A model generated the notes under the pieces. It was given only the letters and a program-made list of their open reading frames with translations, made no database searches and was not told the DNA's origin. DNA of 64,000 nt from Aradus depressus (lineage: Eukaryota; Arthropoda; Insecta; Hemiptera; Aradidae): positions 9,102,550 to 9,166,549 of the forward strand of contig OY759224.1 of the NCBI GenBank assembly GCA_963662175.1. Direction: 5' to 3'. Shown here one piece after another: positions 29,914-42,500 of the stretch. The translations under genes and the position numbers were made by a program. Each line of letters opens with the position of its first letter. Position 1 is the first letter of the stretch.

Positions 29914-32900
29914 CTATGAATGTTTATTTTTTTTCCTAGATGTACTTCTTGATCGGCTTCTCCGCTTTTTAGATTTCTTCTTTGAACGGTGTTCGGCATC
30001 TGAATCCTGAAATAAAGATACAATTTCAATTATTATATATTATTTTATATGAAATAATAAAGAGAATAGAGTATATATACTCTACGGATCAGAGGGGTGC
30101 TTAACTCAAAAATATAGCATTTAGTGGTTTAAACGGTCGATTGGCTTTGGAGGGAGAGCGAAACAGTAATTATTCTTGCTGGGAAGTACATAGCCGGTGA
30201 TTCACCCACGACTCAGAATTTATCGAAACCGGAAATATTTTGTCTTCTGTTTTTATGGTGAAAGTTGCTCTTAGCAAACCATAAAATTTAATAAATATAG
30301 TAACTTCAAGGTCACTTGATATAAATAAATAAAACGTATGTTTTTTAAAAAATATTGTTTATTTCACAAATAATATATAATATAAGAGTACTTTCGGTAT
30401 TGCTACCATCTTCAGACACGACTTAACAAATACTTTGAAGATGGTAGCAATACCGAAAGTACTCCCATATTATATATTATTTGTGAAATAGACAATATTT
30501 TTTTAAAAACACGTTTTATTTATTTTTATCAAGTGTTTCACAATATCTCTGCAAAAATGTTAAATATCACTATTGATATGTTGTTCCACGTCACCAAAAT
30601 GGTATAAGTGATTTGCCACAAGATCTCAGCACTGGCTAGGATTTCACTTGTACAACTTTTTTCCTGAACAGAATTATCATTTTTGTACCCGATTATGCAC
30701 TTAACGAAAATTTTTCAAAAATGTCTGGACCATTTTGATTCTAACCCCGTCATTATACCAATTTTGAGTTGCCTAACTTCCTGTTCAGCCAGATCCCCGT
30801 TAATAAGATGAAGGTACCTCATCTGAAGATGATGAAGACTTGTCCCTTTTCTTCTTTTTTTTCTTAGATTTCTTCTCTTTTTTGTGCTCCTTCTTTTTCT
30901 TTTCTTTTAATTTTGGTAAAACATCAGAAGATGGAACTGGAGCTATCTCTTCCTCTTCATCTGGCAGAAGTTCGTACGTTTTACCATCTGGAGTCTAAAA
31001 ACATAGAGAATTAGAGAAAAGAGTAGAATATTTGCGTTATATTCCACATAGAGAATGAAATGAATTGTAAATACTACTGAATAAAACACTTAGAACGAGT
31101 CAAAACTTCCACTATATTTATATAAAAGACACAATATATTTCGCTGGTTAGAGCATTGTCAAGTGTACAGGATACAGACTTATGACTATATGATTCAGAT
31201 CATAAGTCTGTATCCAGTACACTTGACAATGCTCTAAACCCGCGAAATTTGTAAATATTTAGAAGAACGTATTGTGAACATTCGAGTTATTCTAACATGC
31301 TTCAACATAAAGTAAAACCTGCGATAAGGAGAAAACGCCAGGGTGCTCTCTCAAAACGTGTGATTCTGCTGCACGATAACGATTATTACTAATAATAATT
31401 AATAAAGAGCTCACCTTAAAACAGTCACTAGCGATGTGGCCCCGTGTTCCACATTTGGTGCAGGTGGTGTTCAAAACAGCTTCTAGTTCTATTTTCTTCC
31501 TACCACCTCCTGTCGGTCGCTCTTTTCTTCTTTGTTCATCCTGTCTTAGAAAATTCAACAAATCAAGAATAATTCTGATAAATATAGGAGATATCATGTT
31601 TTAGGTTATTTCTAACATTTTTTTTTATTTTTATAAACGATCAAATTCTGATTTCAGATAATACGATTTTTGCGCAGGATGAGAAAAACGAGGTTTCAAG
31701 TACTATAAATTGATAACCAAAACTAGGGATAGACTGGAGGGAAACTGCTTCCAAATTACTTTTTTATATTCACATCTTCCGATTTCTCAAGGATTTTTTT
31801 TTTGTTAGAAGTTAGAATAATGTCCCTCTGAAGCAGAACACCTTGACAGACGACTGACTGGAACACATATGTTACGCAGATTCGACAGAAAATGAAACGA
31901 CGATTTGGACTGCTCAAAAGACTATAGACAAGCGATCTCAACTTCGCCTCAAACACCAACTGGGTGTCTACAAGGCCATTATCAAAACTATCTGGACGCA
32001 TGGCGTTCAGCTAGCCCTCACACACCAAAAGAATTCAAACTATTCAATATAAAATCCTCCGAACAATTACACAATGCCCATTCTACGTATCAAACTTAAC
32101 ATTACTTCACGACCTAAACATAACATTCTTACACGAAGTAACACAACAGCTCTATACAAATTTGCACAAAAAGTTCAAGCCATATCCGAACACACTGGTG
32201 GAAGCAATGTCGGTCCGGTTCATGCCGGGGAACCCTCCTCGGCGACTAAATCGACGTTGGCCGCCTGACCTCCTGAATGAGGAGGCGGTGGTGCTGATCA
32301 GCCGCTTCATCAAGAGACTCAAATGATGTGTTTTTATTTTTATATGTTCATATTTCCTTATTTCGATGTCGGAAATTTCAAAATAAATGTGAGAAAAAAA
32401 CAAACAAATAAATTGTATTCTAAGTTGTATGTGATAAAGTTTGATATCAAAAATGCATAGTTATTGTGATTCACGTAGGGTAGGGGTCTTTAACGAGTAT
32501 CTGACATCGTACCATCGCCGGTCCCATGTCTGTACGATGTCAGATACTAGTAAAATATCCCTACCCTAACTGAATAAATCCGGCTAGGCAACATTTGAGA
32601 CTTTCATAATTGAGTCAGGCTCATTTCCACCAGAGCGATGATAGTGGGCTTTAACTACGAGGTCGTATCGCCTCTTACTAGAGCGCTCTTTCGTCACTCT
32701 GGTAAACATGAGCCCGACTCTACTGACCATCGCTTAACGTCCCATCCGAAAGAACGGCGAGCTCAAGGTTTGTTTCATCTCCCAGATAAAAAAACATAAG
32801 GGCCTCGGCCGTGTTTCGAACCCGCTATCATGAGCTCAGGAGGCAAGCATGCTACTTCTGAGCTACCGGCGCTCTCAACAAAAAAATAATAATATACATA

Positions 32901-33691
32901 TATCCTTTTGTTTCATCAAAATGAGGTATACTCGGAACTTCATAAATTGCGCAAAATGAACTCTCAAAAAACGAAAACCTTTTTCCAGATATGGGCTATT
33001 GGAATTAAGCCGTTGATATACTTAACTGTCCGAACTTAATCTGAGAAACTCTTGAAGTAAAACATGAATAGAAATGCAAAAAAAAATATATATACATATA
33101 AATTGAAACTCACTGAATTTGTACGCCATTAGGGTCGAGATCTTTTCCGCTTCCCTGGTCAACCACTTTCATAGAAAGAGACAGCTTCCCATCGTCCTAA
33201 AAAAAATAAAAAAATATTTAATTATGATGAAGTGTAATAAGTAAATATTTGCATCTCTGTTAATTTTTCACTTCTAGAAATGTTTTAATGCAACAATATT
33301 CCCCAAGTGAATACAGTATGCAAATGACTCAGATAAATAAATTTACATTATTGTACTGTGCAAAAGGGGCTTACAGTAATTTTAATGGCTTTACACCAGA
33401 CCTTCTCTCCTTTTTGTAGAACATCATTCACGTCGGATACATCAGTTCTAGAAACTTGAGTTCGATGTATGAGACCCTGCAGCCGGCCTCCAGGAATCTT
33501 AACAAAGGCTCCGTAATTTTGCACACTTGCCACCTGAAAATAAATTTACATCATCTCTGTGAGAACAGTTAATACGCATAAGAATGATGTTATAATAATA
33601 AAAAAAAATATATAATGGAATATATTGATAATACCTCTCCCAAAAAGATTGTATTCAAATATTTTTGAACCTCGGAAGACATGTTATTCAT
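29914..33691 (-). CDS. ZCCHC17: ZCCHC17-like nucleolar protein (S1 + CCHC, pNO40)
   Basis: Six coding exons on the minus strand: 33635-33691, 33375-33533, 33114-33196, 31415-31544, 30818-30994 and 29914-30006. Phases join with GT/AG borders, giving 232 aa (human 241). Exons 1-3 encode the S1 RNA-binding domain (NYGAFVKIPGGRLQGLIHRT, GEKVWCKAIKI, KLSLSMKVVDQGSGKDLDPN). Exon 4 carries the knuckle CTKCGTRGHIASDC (CX2CX4HX4C). Exons 5-6 are an acidic patch, then Lys- and Ser/Arg-rich tails typical of nucleolar localisation. The family associates with 60S pre-ribosomes and RNA processing. The ATG at 33691 is used; a second at 33682 would remove three residues. A Jockey-like remnant and SINEs occupy the intron at 31545-33113. 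Confidence 0.92.
30075..30215 (+). repeat. End fragment of the ~125-bp-unit repeat family
   Basis: GGTCGATTGGCTTTGGAGGG and AGTACATAGCCGGTGATTCA match the 3' side of 3177-3875. Confidence 0.6.
30337..30530. repeat. Near-perfect palindrome with hammerhead-like motif in both arms
   Basis: Arms of about 95 bp read toward each other around 30433. Each holds GGTAGCAATACCGAAAGTAC, on opposite strands. The minus-strand copy retains CUGAAGA; the plus-strand copy has UUGAAGA. Same family as 9666-9838. Confidence 0.82.
31138..31249. repeat. Inverted repeat, ~48-bp arms
   Basis: Arms 31138-31184 and 31199-31249 match almost perfectly (ATTTCGCTGG, TTAGAGCATTGTCAAGTGTA). Each arm carries a GCGAAAT hairpin motif that could be a decayed hammerhead-like core. 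Confidence 0.75.
31870..32400 (+). pseudogene. Jockey-like LINE, ORF2 C-terminal part and 3' UTR
   Basis: Across frameshifts it reads LRLKHQLGVYKAIIKTIWTH, IQYKILRTITQCPFYVSNLT and LNITFLHEVTQQLYTNLHKK, then PPRRLNRRWPPDL before a stop near 32324. This is the typical Jockey-clade tail. It ends in an A-rich stretch near 32395 and lies in a ZCCHC17 intron. Confidence 0.8.
32466..32880 (-). repeat. SINE copy with an additional inverted fragment
   Basis: 32620-32880 is a minus-orientation SINE, ending with box B and box A complements near 32810 and 32865. 32466-32615 holds a fragment in both orientations (GTACGATGTCAGATACTAGT beside ACGAGTATCTGACATCGTAC), so the locus is rearranged. Confidence 0.75.
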
Positions 33692-34300
33692 AGAAGCATA
33701 ACGTTAACATTATACATTGAAAAATTTAGATTTATTAATAAAAGAAATAGCCAAACCAGTCAACACAATCAGCAAACTTTATTGACCGAAATGTAAACAA
33801 CTAGGGATGAATATCGATGGTCAAAGGTTGAAAAACATCGATCTTTGATCAGTTGTACATAAATGGTTTCTATCGATGATATCTGCGATCGATGGTAATT
33901 TGTTTGAAATTTCGTTGAATTTTTTAGAAATTATAGATAAACGCACTCTTTATATAGTTAATACTTTAATAATTAAAAAATAAAATAATTATTATTCTTT
34001 CCAGTTAGTAATAATAAAATTAATAAGTTTATAGAAACGTTCGTAGAAGGGGGGCGCATCTTATAAACATATTACTTAGGTTATTATGTTTATGATATGC
34101 AATGATTTAAAACCTATTGTATCGTGGAAACAAAGACAGGGGTAATTGAGAAACAATTTGAGCCCCACAGTATAATTTATTTTTATTTTTATTAGGCACA
34201 TCGACTGCAGATGCCATTAGCGCCAGCACAACTATTATTATGATAGTGACATCATGCGGATAAGGCTACCTCTCTGGATATTAGCTATTCCTCAATGAAT
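33692..34300. other. ZCCHC17 5' flank, no further gene seen
   Basis: Presumed promoter and 5' UTR of ZCCHC17 (ATG at 33691). Contains ATCGATG-rich sequence around 33805-33900. No transposon was recognised. Confidence 0.45.
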
Positions 34301-34309
34301 GGTACCATA

Positions 34310-34585
34310 TCATTTTTTGGTGATATAGTACAGTGTTTCGCAAGAATTGCAGCAGCTGGGATGTTTTAGCACTGCTCGAGCATCGTGTGGCAATCCATCT
34401 CTTTCTCGGTAAGTTTTGAAAGCTTCACAGGACTGAAGAATGTGTAAGACAGTAAGTTCTTCCTTGCATAGTGGACATCTCGGTGGGCGTCTCTGCAACA
34501 AAATGTGGACATGGGTTAGCCAAGTGTGTCCGATTCTCAGCCTCGTCAGGACCATTCTTTTTTTTCGGGAAAGAGACGTCACATC
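34310..34585 (-). pseudogene. LINE ORF2 C-terminal fragment (I/Jockey type)
   Basis: Minus-strand reading gives TRLRIGHTWLTHVHILLQRR, then CPLCKEELTVLHILQSCEAF: a RIGHT/LTH motif and terminal CX2C...H...C zinc motif. Only about 90 codons remain. Confidence 0.78.
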
Positions 34586-34804
34586 GTGTCGATTCGAGGT
34601 TTAACCGACTTCAGAAAAGTATTGCTCCCATTACAACAAACAATTTTCAACTTTCTAAGGATCAGTGTTACCATTTTGTCATTAATAAAATAATTAAGTC
34701 TTCGTAATAATTAATAAAATATTCTAATGAAAGATTAAGATCCCCATCCTCCTAATAAAGTGTTTCGTTTTCCAATTCTCTTGCTTCAATGAGTTATCAG
34801 GCAC

Positions 34805-34945
34805 ACTTTAGCCTAGAAGCAAAATTATTAACAAGTTTTCGCTCTCCCCTTAAAATCAATCGGCAGCTTTTGGCTAAAAATCAATAGGTGTCTTACTCAG
34901 GGACCCTCCTATAGATTTCGTGTCGATAAATTCATTCTGGGAAAA
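34805..34945 (-). repeat. Fragment of the ~125-bp-unit repeat family
   Basis: AATCAATCGGCAGC, AAAATCAATAGGTGTC and TTCGTGTCGATAAATTCATT match the reverse orientation of the family. Confidence 0.55.
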
Positions 34946-35017
34946 TGTTCAGATGTTATTCTACTAATTTTATTTGCATTTGATGTGAAATATATTAAAA
35001 TAAAAAAAATATTTTTT

Positions 35018-35325
35018 TAAATCTAGCAACCAACAGACGTTTCGAAATGCATTCCTATCATTAGTACCTTATAATTCATGTGTTTTATTATGTCAACATC
35101 CTTTTCTGGTCAGTCAAAATATTCTTCCTCAGAACATATTTATTTAGTCGACATCAAAGACAAGACTAAAAAAGAGGTCCACTCAATAAATATGTTCTGT
35201 AGGAAGAATATTCTGATTGGCCAGAAAAGGATGTTGAAATAAAAAAAACACATCAATTATAGGTACTGATGATGGAAATGTTTTTCGAAACGTCTGTATT
35301 GCTAGGTTTTAAAAACTAAAAAATT
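35018..35325. repeat. Foldback repeat with ~120-bp arms, ACGU hammerhead-like family
   Basis: Arms mirror about 35170. The plus-strand arm has an intact core: CUGAUGA 35266-35272, extra U, GGAAA/UUUUC hairpin 35274-35286, GAAA 35287-35290, ACGU and C. The minus-strand arm has CUAAUGA. Confidence 0.8.
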
Positions 35326-35505
35326 AAATGAGAGAAATGTGTTCATGATAAATATATTATATAAATAAAACTGAATAAACGAGATAGTAATTTGAAAATT
35401 CATTTATTTTCTTTATAAAACAGATATAAAAAATATATATACACAATACTATAATTTCATAAAAAGAGATATGTACAGAATGTGCTTAAATAAACATTTA
35501 CAAAC

Positions 35506-35692
35506 TGACAAGTCTGGCCAACGTTTCGGAACATTTATTTATTTCCTTCTTCAGAGCCTTATGACTTGAGTGGATGTCTGATGGTGTTAGGTTTCAGACA
35601 CTAACACTTACCATACATCCACTCAAGTCATTTATAACGCTATGAAGATGGAAATAAATAGTTTCCATAACGTTGGTCAAGATTTATTTATT
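35506..35692. repeat. Foldback repeat, GAAACGUU hammerhead-like family
   Basis: Arms mirror about 35597 (ACACTTACC centre). On the minus strand, CUGAAGA lies at 35554-35548 and GAAA at 35527-35524. GGCU 35558-35555 can pair with GGCC 35519-35516. This is the family interrupted by Tc1 at 530-2073. Confidence 0.78.
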
Positions 35693-35762
35693 TTCATGAC
35701 AGAACATCCACTTTCCTTAACATTGAAAAGATACTGTCAATGAATCATTGAGAAGGTTCAGT

Positions 35763-38700
35763 TCACTTTTTTGCAAAACTAAAGTTCTTTAATTTAGACG
35801 AAGCACTCCCAATAGACAGTTTCTTTTTAGGGGCAGACTCAGACGGAGGGGAGATCTTCCTCTTCTTCGTCTCCATCTCAACACTATCTAGAGGCGGAGT
35901 GTCCTTTGAACAATCCTGCAACACAAATTCAAACATAATACAATTTAAAGTGGAAGAATGCAGACAGTACAGGCTCGGGACCATCGCTTTTTTTTTTTTT
36001 TTTTTCGTGGGTGCTCCGGCTAATCACACGGCCCGCTCATCGTCGGGGAAAAAGGATGTACAAAATTATGCTTATTACAATTTCATTTATTTGTTGCTAT
36101 GGGTGTCTGGGGGCGACAGCCTCTGGTCCCTTGCGCTCCCAGACCCCCTTGTGTTGCGACTGCCAGATGGCGCCGAGAGCTAAAGATCAGTGGAGTGGGG
36201 CTGCTTCTACATCGTGGTGGCCAGGGGTAGAACTCGCCCCCGGCGCCGGGTCAAAAGGCCTTTTTCTGTACCCGCCAGGAGGTGACAAACCGGCCGAACG
36301 CCGGATAGTTCGACTCCGTCATCAACTCAGGCAGGGGCAATCCCAGATACGATCCTGTCGCGCGAATCAACTCCACCCTAGACCTGTCGTACAGCGGACA
36401 ATCGAGGACCATATGTTCTGCAGTCTCAATGCCGCCACACGAACAGTTCGGGCTATCCTTCCTCTTGAAGAAGAGTTTGGAGTTGAAGTCGCCGTGACCT
36501 GATAGTACCTGAGATGTCCAGTGATCGGGTTGTGCCCAAGTGGAGCGCAGGCGGACCTGGACTTCGGGAATGTATGCGAATGTGGTTCGGCCCGGGACCA
36601 TCGCTTAACGTCCCATTCGAAGGACGGCGTCCTTAAGTTTTTTTACCTCGAAGATAAAATAAACTAACGACCTCTCGATCGGGATTAGATCCCGCGACCT
36701 TGATCTCAGTAAACAAACACCTAGTTTTGAGGAGAATTCTGATTGACAGAGGAAATAGTTAATGTAAAAAACACATGTATTATAGACACTGTGTTTCCCG
36801 AGATAGCTTACTTTACGAGTGGAGGATTCGCTGTTAGTCGTCTGTTGTTGTCGCTCATTGCGATACTGTTTCATGCCCGCCATCGCCAGTTCACTCTCCT
36901 TAAGAAGAGGAAAATCCGACTGAAGTCGAGATTTGTTCTCACTGTACCAATCCATGAAAGACACCCTCGATTCATCCGCTTCTTCCTAAAACACAAAACA
37001 CTTGAAATTTCTGTTATCAAGAGAAACTTCTTCTACTAAACAAGGAATTTGCCTTTCCTAAACAAGGAATTTGCCTTTCTTGACAACGAGGGCGCTTTTG
37101 ACAATACCTCGATATCAACAATAATAAATTCTGTCTGAAGGCGTGGAATCGACGACATCACATGGCGAAAGACAGAATTATAGACACAAGTTTGGGACTG
37201 AGCAGGTTAAGGGCAGTGCCGGCAGCCGGGTTTCCGCAGGGAGGGGTATTATCACCTCTATTGTGGTGCTTGGTTGTCGACGAGCTCTTGCTGGAACTCA
37301 GCAACAATGGCTTTTATATGCAAGGCAATGCTGATGACCTTCAGTATCTATAAAGGCAGGTTCTCAAATACTGTGGTTGAAATCATGAACACGGCATTGG
37401 ATCACCAGGGAGAACCTTAAATGAGAAACATAAGGGACATCAGAAGTCCCTTCCTCCAAGGGCATGCGATACCTCTATCGAGGGAGGCCAAATACTTGGG
37501 AACTATATTAGATAATAAGTTGACCTGGACTCCACTCGTAGAGAAAATAACAAAGAAAGCGACCAGGGCTCTATGGGCCTGCAGGCGCTCCTTTGGCAAA
37601 ACATGGGGCCTCAATCCCAAAATGGTACACTGGATGTACACAACGGTAGTAAGACCCATAATAACGTACAACTCCTTAGTCTGGTGGCAGAAAGCCGATA
37701 CAGGACAAAGGAGGAAACAACGGCTTGCCTGCTGTCGTGCACTGCATGGACTTACTAAAAGTTATCTGTTCGGCTAATAATACCACTGTTCTTTAGACTT
37801 CTAAAAATAATACTAAGCCAAGACCCCTAAAGAATAAAAAAAACTACTTAAGACTTTCTTTTTACTCCACGAACTGCGTAAATATTCAAAACGTAAGTCC
37901 TCTAAAATACTTGAAGAGAGTCCTTTTCATATTGCATTTAAATTCGTGGAGTAAAAAAAAATGTCTCAAGTAACTTCAGACGTCTTGGCTTAGTGATAAT
38001 GTTATGTGTTATCCAAACAACAATAACTCCTAATAACAGTGTTATTTTTAGAAGCCTGAATAAGAGTGTTATTATTAGCCGAACAGATAATTTTTAATAT
38101 AACGAACGACATATAAGAAAGTATATATTTTTAAAAATCGTATTTCTTTAATAAATTGGTGACTTTTTAGTTCAAGCTAATCTGTTTGTTTAAGCAGAAC
38201 ATTATAAAGTGGGAAATTAACATGCAATAAAGCTTTGGATCATTTTATGAGTATCTTCCAATCAATGTCAGAAAACATTTCTACGATCTGTGAAAGTTAA
38301 TAAAATAAAAAGAAAGAATTTGTTCACTTCCACATATAGAGTACCGGTTTCGGCTTACGCTGAACTTTGTGCTGACGATGGCGTATGCCCAAACCGGTAC
38401 ACATTATACATATTGTAACGGTCAGAAATTAGGGTACCTAATTTATTTAAAATATTAATTATAAATTATTGAGAAGGCAAGGGAGGGGAGAAAGCTGATC
38501 TAGCTCCAGTTCTGCACGGCCGTCTGTCTCCGAGCGTGGTTGTTTGTCCTTCCACGAAGTCTCCGCATCATCATTTTTTCATTTTTATATGGCATCCCCT
38601 CATGCCAAAGCCTTCTCAATAATTTATAATTAATATTTATATTTTTTTAATTTAAAATAAATGTAATAAATATATATTATATATAACTATAACATAAAAG

Positions 38701-39549
38701 TTGAACAAGTTCTTTCTTTTTCTTTATCTTCCAACTAAGCTATATCTGTAAAGCGTTTTGTCATACCGAACTGGCTACAGTATTCATATCTCTTGACTTT
38801 TTAAAAGGGTTGTCTTGTCGTCTTATTCTCATTGGTTTTGGACTTAAAGCTTCCTTCTTCTTCTTCATTTTCAATATTAAATTTTCTCTTTCTGAAATTA
38901 AAATTACAATATATTAGAGTTAGTTATTTATTGTGACTCATGCCCGGGCTTTAACTACTAGGTCATATCACCTACTACCAGAGGGTTCTTTCGTCACTCT
39001 GATGGACTTGAGCCCGACTCTACTGTGGGAGTCCTAAATTTTGCCTACCCTAAATATTTATTCCGTTAGGGTAGAGGTCTTTAACGAGTACCTGACCGTA
39101 CAGGCTCGGGACCATCGCTTCACGTCTCATCAGAAGGATCTTGAGCTCAGTAAGCAAGCATGCATACCTCTGAGCTACCGTCGTCCCGGTACATATATTA
39201 TGTTTCCCAACTCTTTTCAATAAAAATATATATTTTTTTAAAGCAATACTATTTTCTATTATCCAGGATGTTCAATGGCTAATCCAACAAACAAGACAAG
39301 TCATTTGAAGGCTAACAATTTCAAAATTCAAGAACCACTTAAGCGCATAATTCTCAAAATTTCATAAACCCCAGATCGCTAGACATTCTATTTTCCCTTG
39401 ATCATAACTTTATAGCCATGAGACTGTACTTACTTTGACTTTCTTCAAATAAATCTTGAGAATAGTTTTCCCTTTGCGATTCTGTTGCTTCAGGGATTTC
39501 TTCCTCTTCCACTTCTTCTTCAATAGGCGGTGGTTGATAACTAAAACAA

Positions 39550-39595
<46 letters not shown>

Positions 39596-42500
39596 TAGAG
39601 AGAATTAATTTGTTATTTACCAGTAAAAAAAAGTACCATAACAAATTAATCAATGAACATTTGGGCTAATCAATAGTTAATTTACACAGTGGCTTCTGAA
39701 TCCTCAAACTTAATTTTGCCTCGATAAATTCATTATATCGGCAGGTATTGGAGTTATGGAGTAGTGCCTTATTCTCCCTCTGCTTTGGCCCAATTGGCTG
39801 AGAATCAATAAGTTTCGTCCTTAGAGGGTTCTGCATACACTTATAAAATGTGTCGATACATTTATTATATCGGGAGTTACCGTGTTATCACATAGACACA
39901 CCTTTTTTTTTTTTACTATATTTTTGGAAAACATAAAATTTTGGTGAAAGCTCACTTCAAATTTCTGACCGATTACGAAACTTCCCCTATACCTCGCATA
40001 GCCGGAGAAGTAAAAGTATAATTATTTTAATACATTAATATATTACATACAGAATAAAGCTATGAAAAAATATATATTTTCATAGCTTTATTCTTCTCCC
40101 AATATATTTTTTAGTCTTTACAAGCTAGCAAATGACGTTTCGAAAATAACTCTACCATCAGTATCTTTAATTTATTGGCTGATCTTTATTGTAAACAATT
40201 TTTTTATAGAACATAATATTCTTTATGCTGAACATACATGTCTTGACTAAGAGTTTAACACAGACGTTAAGTTCTCCATAACGTTAAGTATAATCAAAAA
40301 GGCAATTAAGACCAATGTTTCCACGAAGAAGGAAATAAGAGACAGGAAACTCGTACTTGGAGGTTGCAGGTATGACCGGGTGGATAGCTTCGAGTACCTG
40401 AGGGCCCTTATCAATAATGATGCTAAAGAAGAAATTAAAGCGAGGATAACGGCAACGATTAGGAGGGACGAAGTCTTGCTCAATACGCTGGAGAGGAAGG
40501 TATTGGGGAAGATAGATGGAGGATACAGTCCAATAGAGAGCTGAGGGACCTGGTGGCCTTTGTGAAGCAGGGGCGGCTGCGATGGCTGGGGCATTTACAG
40601 AGGATGGAGCCAGACAGAATACCGAGGAGGATACTGGAGGGACACCCGGGAGGACAAAGAAGAAGAGGTAGACCCCGCTTACGTTGGCCGGAGGAGCTCA
40701 GAACGATGGATGTGAGATGGAGACGGCAGGATAGAGGAATGGCGAAAGATCGTTGCGGAGGCCCAGGAAAATTAAGTCAAAAAGACCAATAAAAAAATTG
40801 GAAGAATAATGCTGTGAAAATACATAATAATATAAATTTATAATCTCTTTACACAACCCAAAAGTAAAAGAATTTTAAATTACCTAACAACCGACATTCT
40901 GCTGGCAACATCAGACACTCTTTCAGCAAGCTGATGTTTTCCTAATTTTGCAGCATACTTGGCAGCAAGCTTCACCACATCCACTGAGGGCATACTTCCG
41001 CAAAGAGCAAGAGCTCTAGCGTCTAGACCACTTCTTGCCGCTAACTGAAAATCAGCAAAATTTTCAAAACATTGTATAATAAACTTTAGACTGGTTAATT
41101 CAATTATTTTACAGGAAATGGATCTGAACTTAATTTTATTAATATTCCCATGTATTCAGTAATCGTCAAATATCAGTACTTCAAGAGCGCATTTGAAAAT
41201 CTGTTTTAACTTACGGCAAAAAGCTTCATAATGGCAACGGATATTGATTTTTCAATTTTGATTTTCCCGTCGTATAATCTTTCATCGTCTTCACTGAGAT
41301 GGGGAACCGTGATCATTGATCGGATTAGTTCTTCTTCTAACGAAGACTTGTCCGCTTCAAGTTCACACAGAGGCACCTGGAAATACAATAATCATAAACA
41401 TTAATCATTTAAATAAATTTTAAAAACATTTCAGATTGGCATTAATGGAAAAAAGAAAGTCATGAACGTTATGGCATAAGAGGGTTTCTTTGTTTTATTG
41501 TATTCTGAAAGTGACTTTCGTAAAACGAGTAATGCCAGTATGATTAAGAGAGAGGGACATATCTACGAGGTCATATAGCCTACTACCAGAGCGCCGTCAC
41601 TCTGGTGAACATGACCCCGACTCTACTATATAAGTCCTAAATTTTGTCTACCCTAAACTTTTATTCACCTTGGGTAAGGGACTTTAAGGAGTACCTGACA
41701 TCGTACCGGCTCGGAACATCCCCAGCACGAATTAATCAATTACGTTTTCGCTCTCCCTTCAAAGCCAATCAACCGTTTGGGCTAAACGTCAATATGTGAC
41801 TTACAGGTTAGGGGTTTTATGACTCATGCCCGGGCTTTAACTACAAGGTCATATCGCCTACTACCAGAGCGCTCTTTCGTCACTCTGGTGAACATGAACC
41901 CGACTCTACTGTGGGAGTCCTAAATTTTGCCTACCATACATTTTTATTCACCTAGGGCAGGGGTCTTTAACGAGTACCTGACATCGTACAGGCTCGGGAC
42001 CATCGCTTAACGTCCCATCCGAAGGAGGGCATGCTTAAGTTTATTTTACCTTCCAGATAAAATAAACTAAGGGCCTCCTCGGTCGGGTTTCGAACCCACG
42101 TTCTTGAGCTCAGAAGGCAAGCACGCATACCACTGAGCTACCGGCGTCCTCAATGTGACTTACATACTCCTCATACTAAAATTTGTGTTGATACATTCAT
42201 CACATCGGCAGTTATTACGGTTTCAAAAACCGTTAGTCCCTTCTAAAATATTGAAATTATAACCAATATATTTCGAAAACTAAGAACCCGATCCGAAATC
42301 CGATTATATATCCTTGTAGAGCTTTCAAGAGACTACAAATTACTCGCTTACTGTTCATAGCTAGAGCTTTTAGTTTTCAAGATAAGCATTATAAACGAAA
42401 ACTTTTCATAACATAAAAAAAATTGATTGCTTGGAAATTCTATGAGCTTAGTAAAAACAAATTATTGATCTAGAAACAGGATTTCCTACTGAACATTTTT

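Noticed and set aside
36011..36502. Plus-strand ORF of 163 codons
   Set aside because: Antisense of the R1-like ORF2 fragment inserted at 35990-36592.
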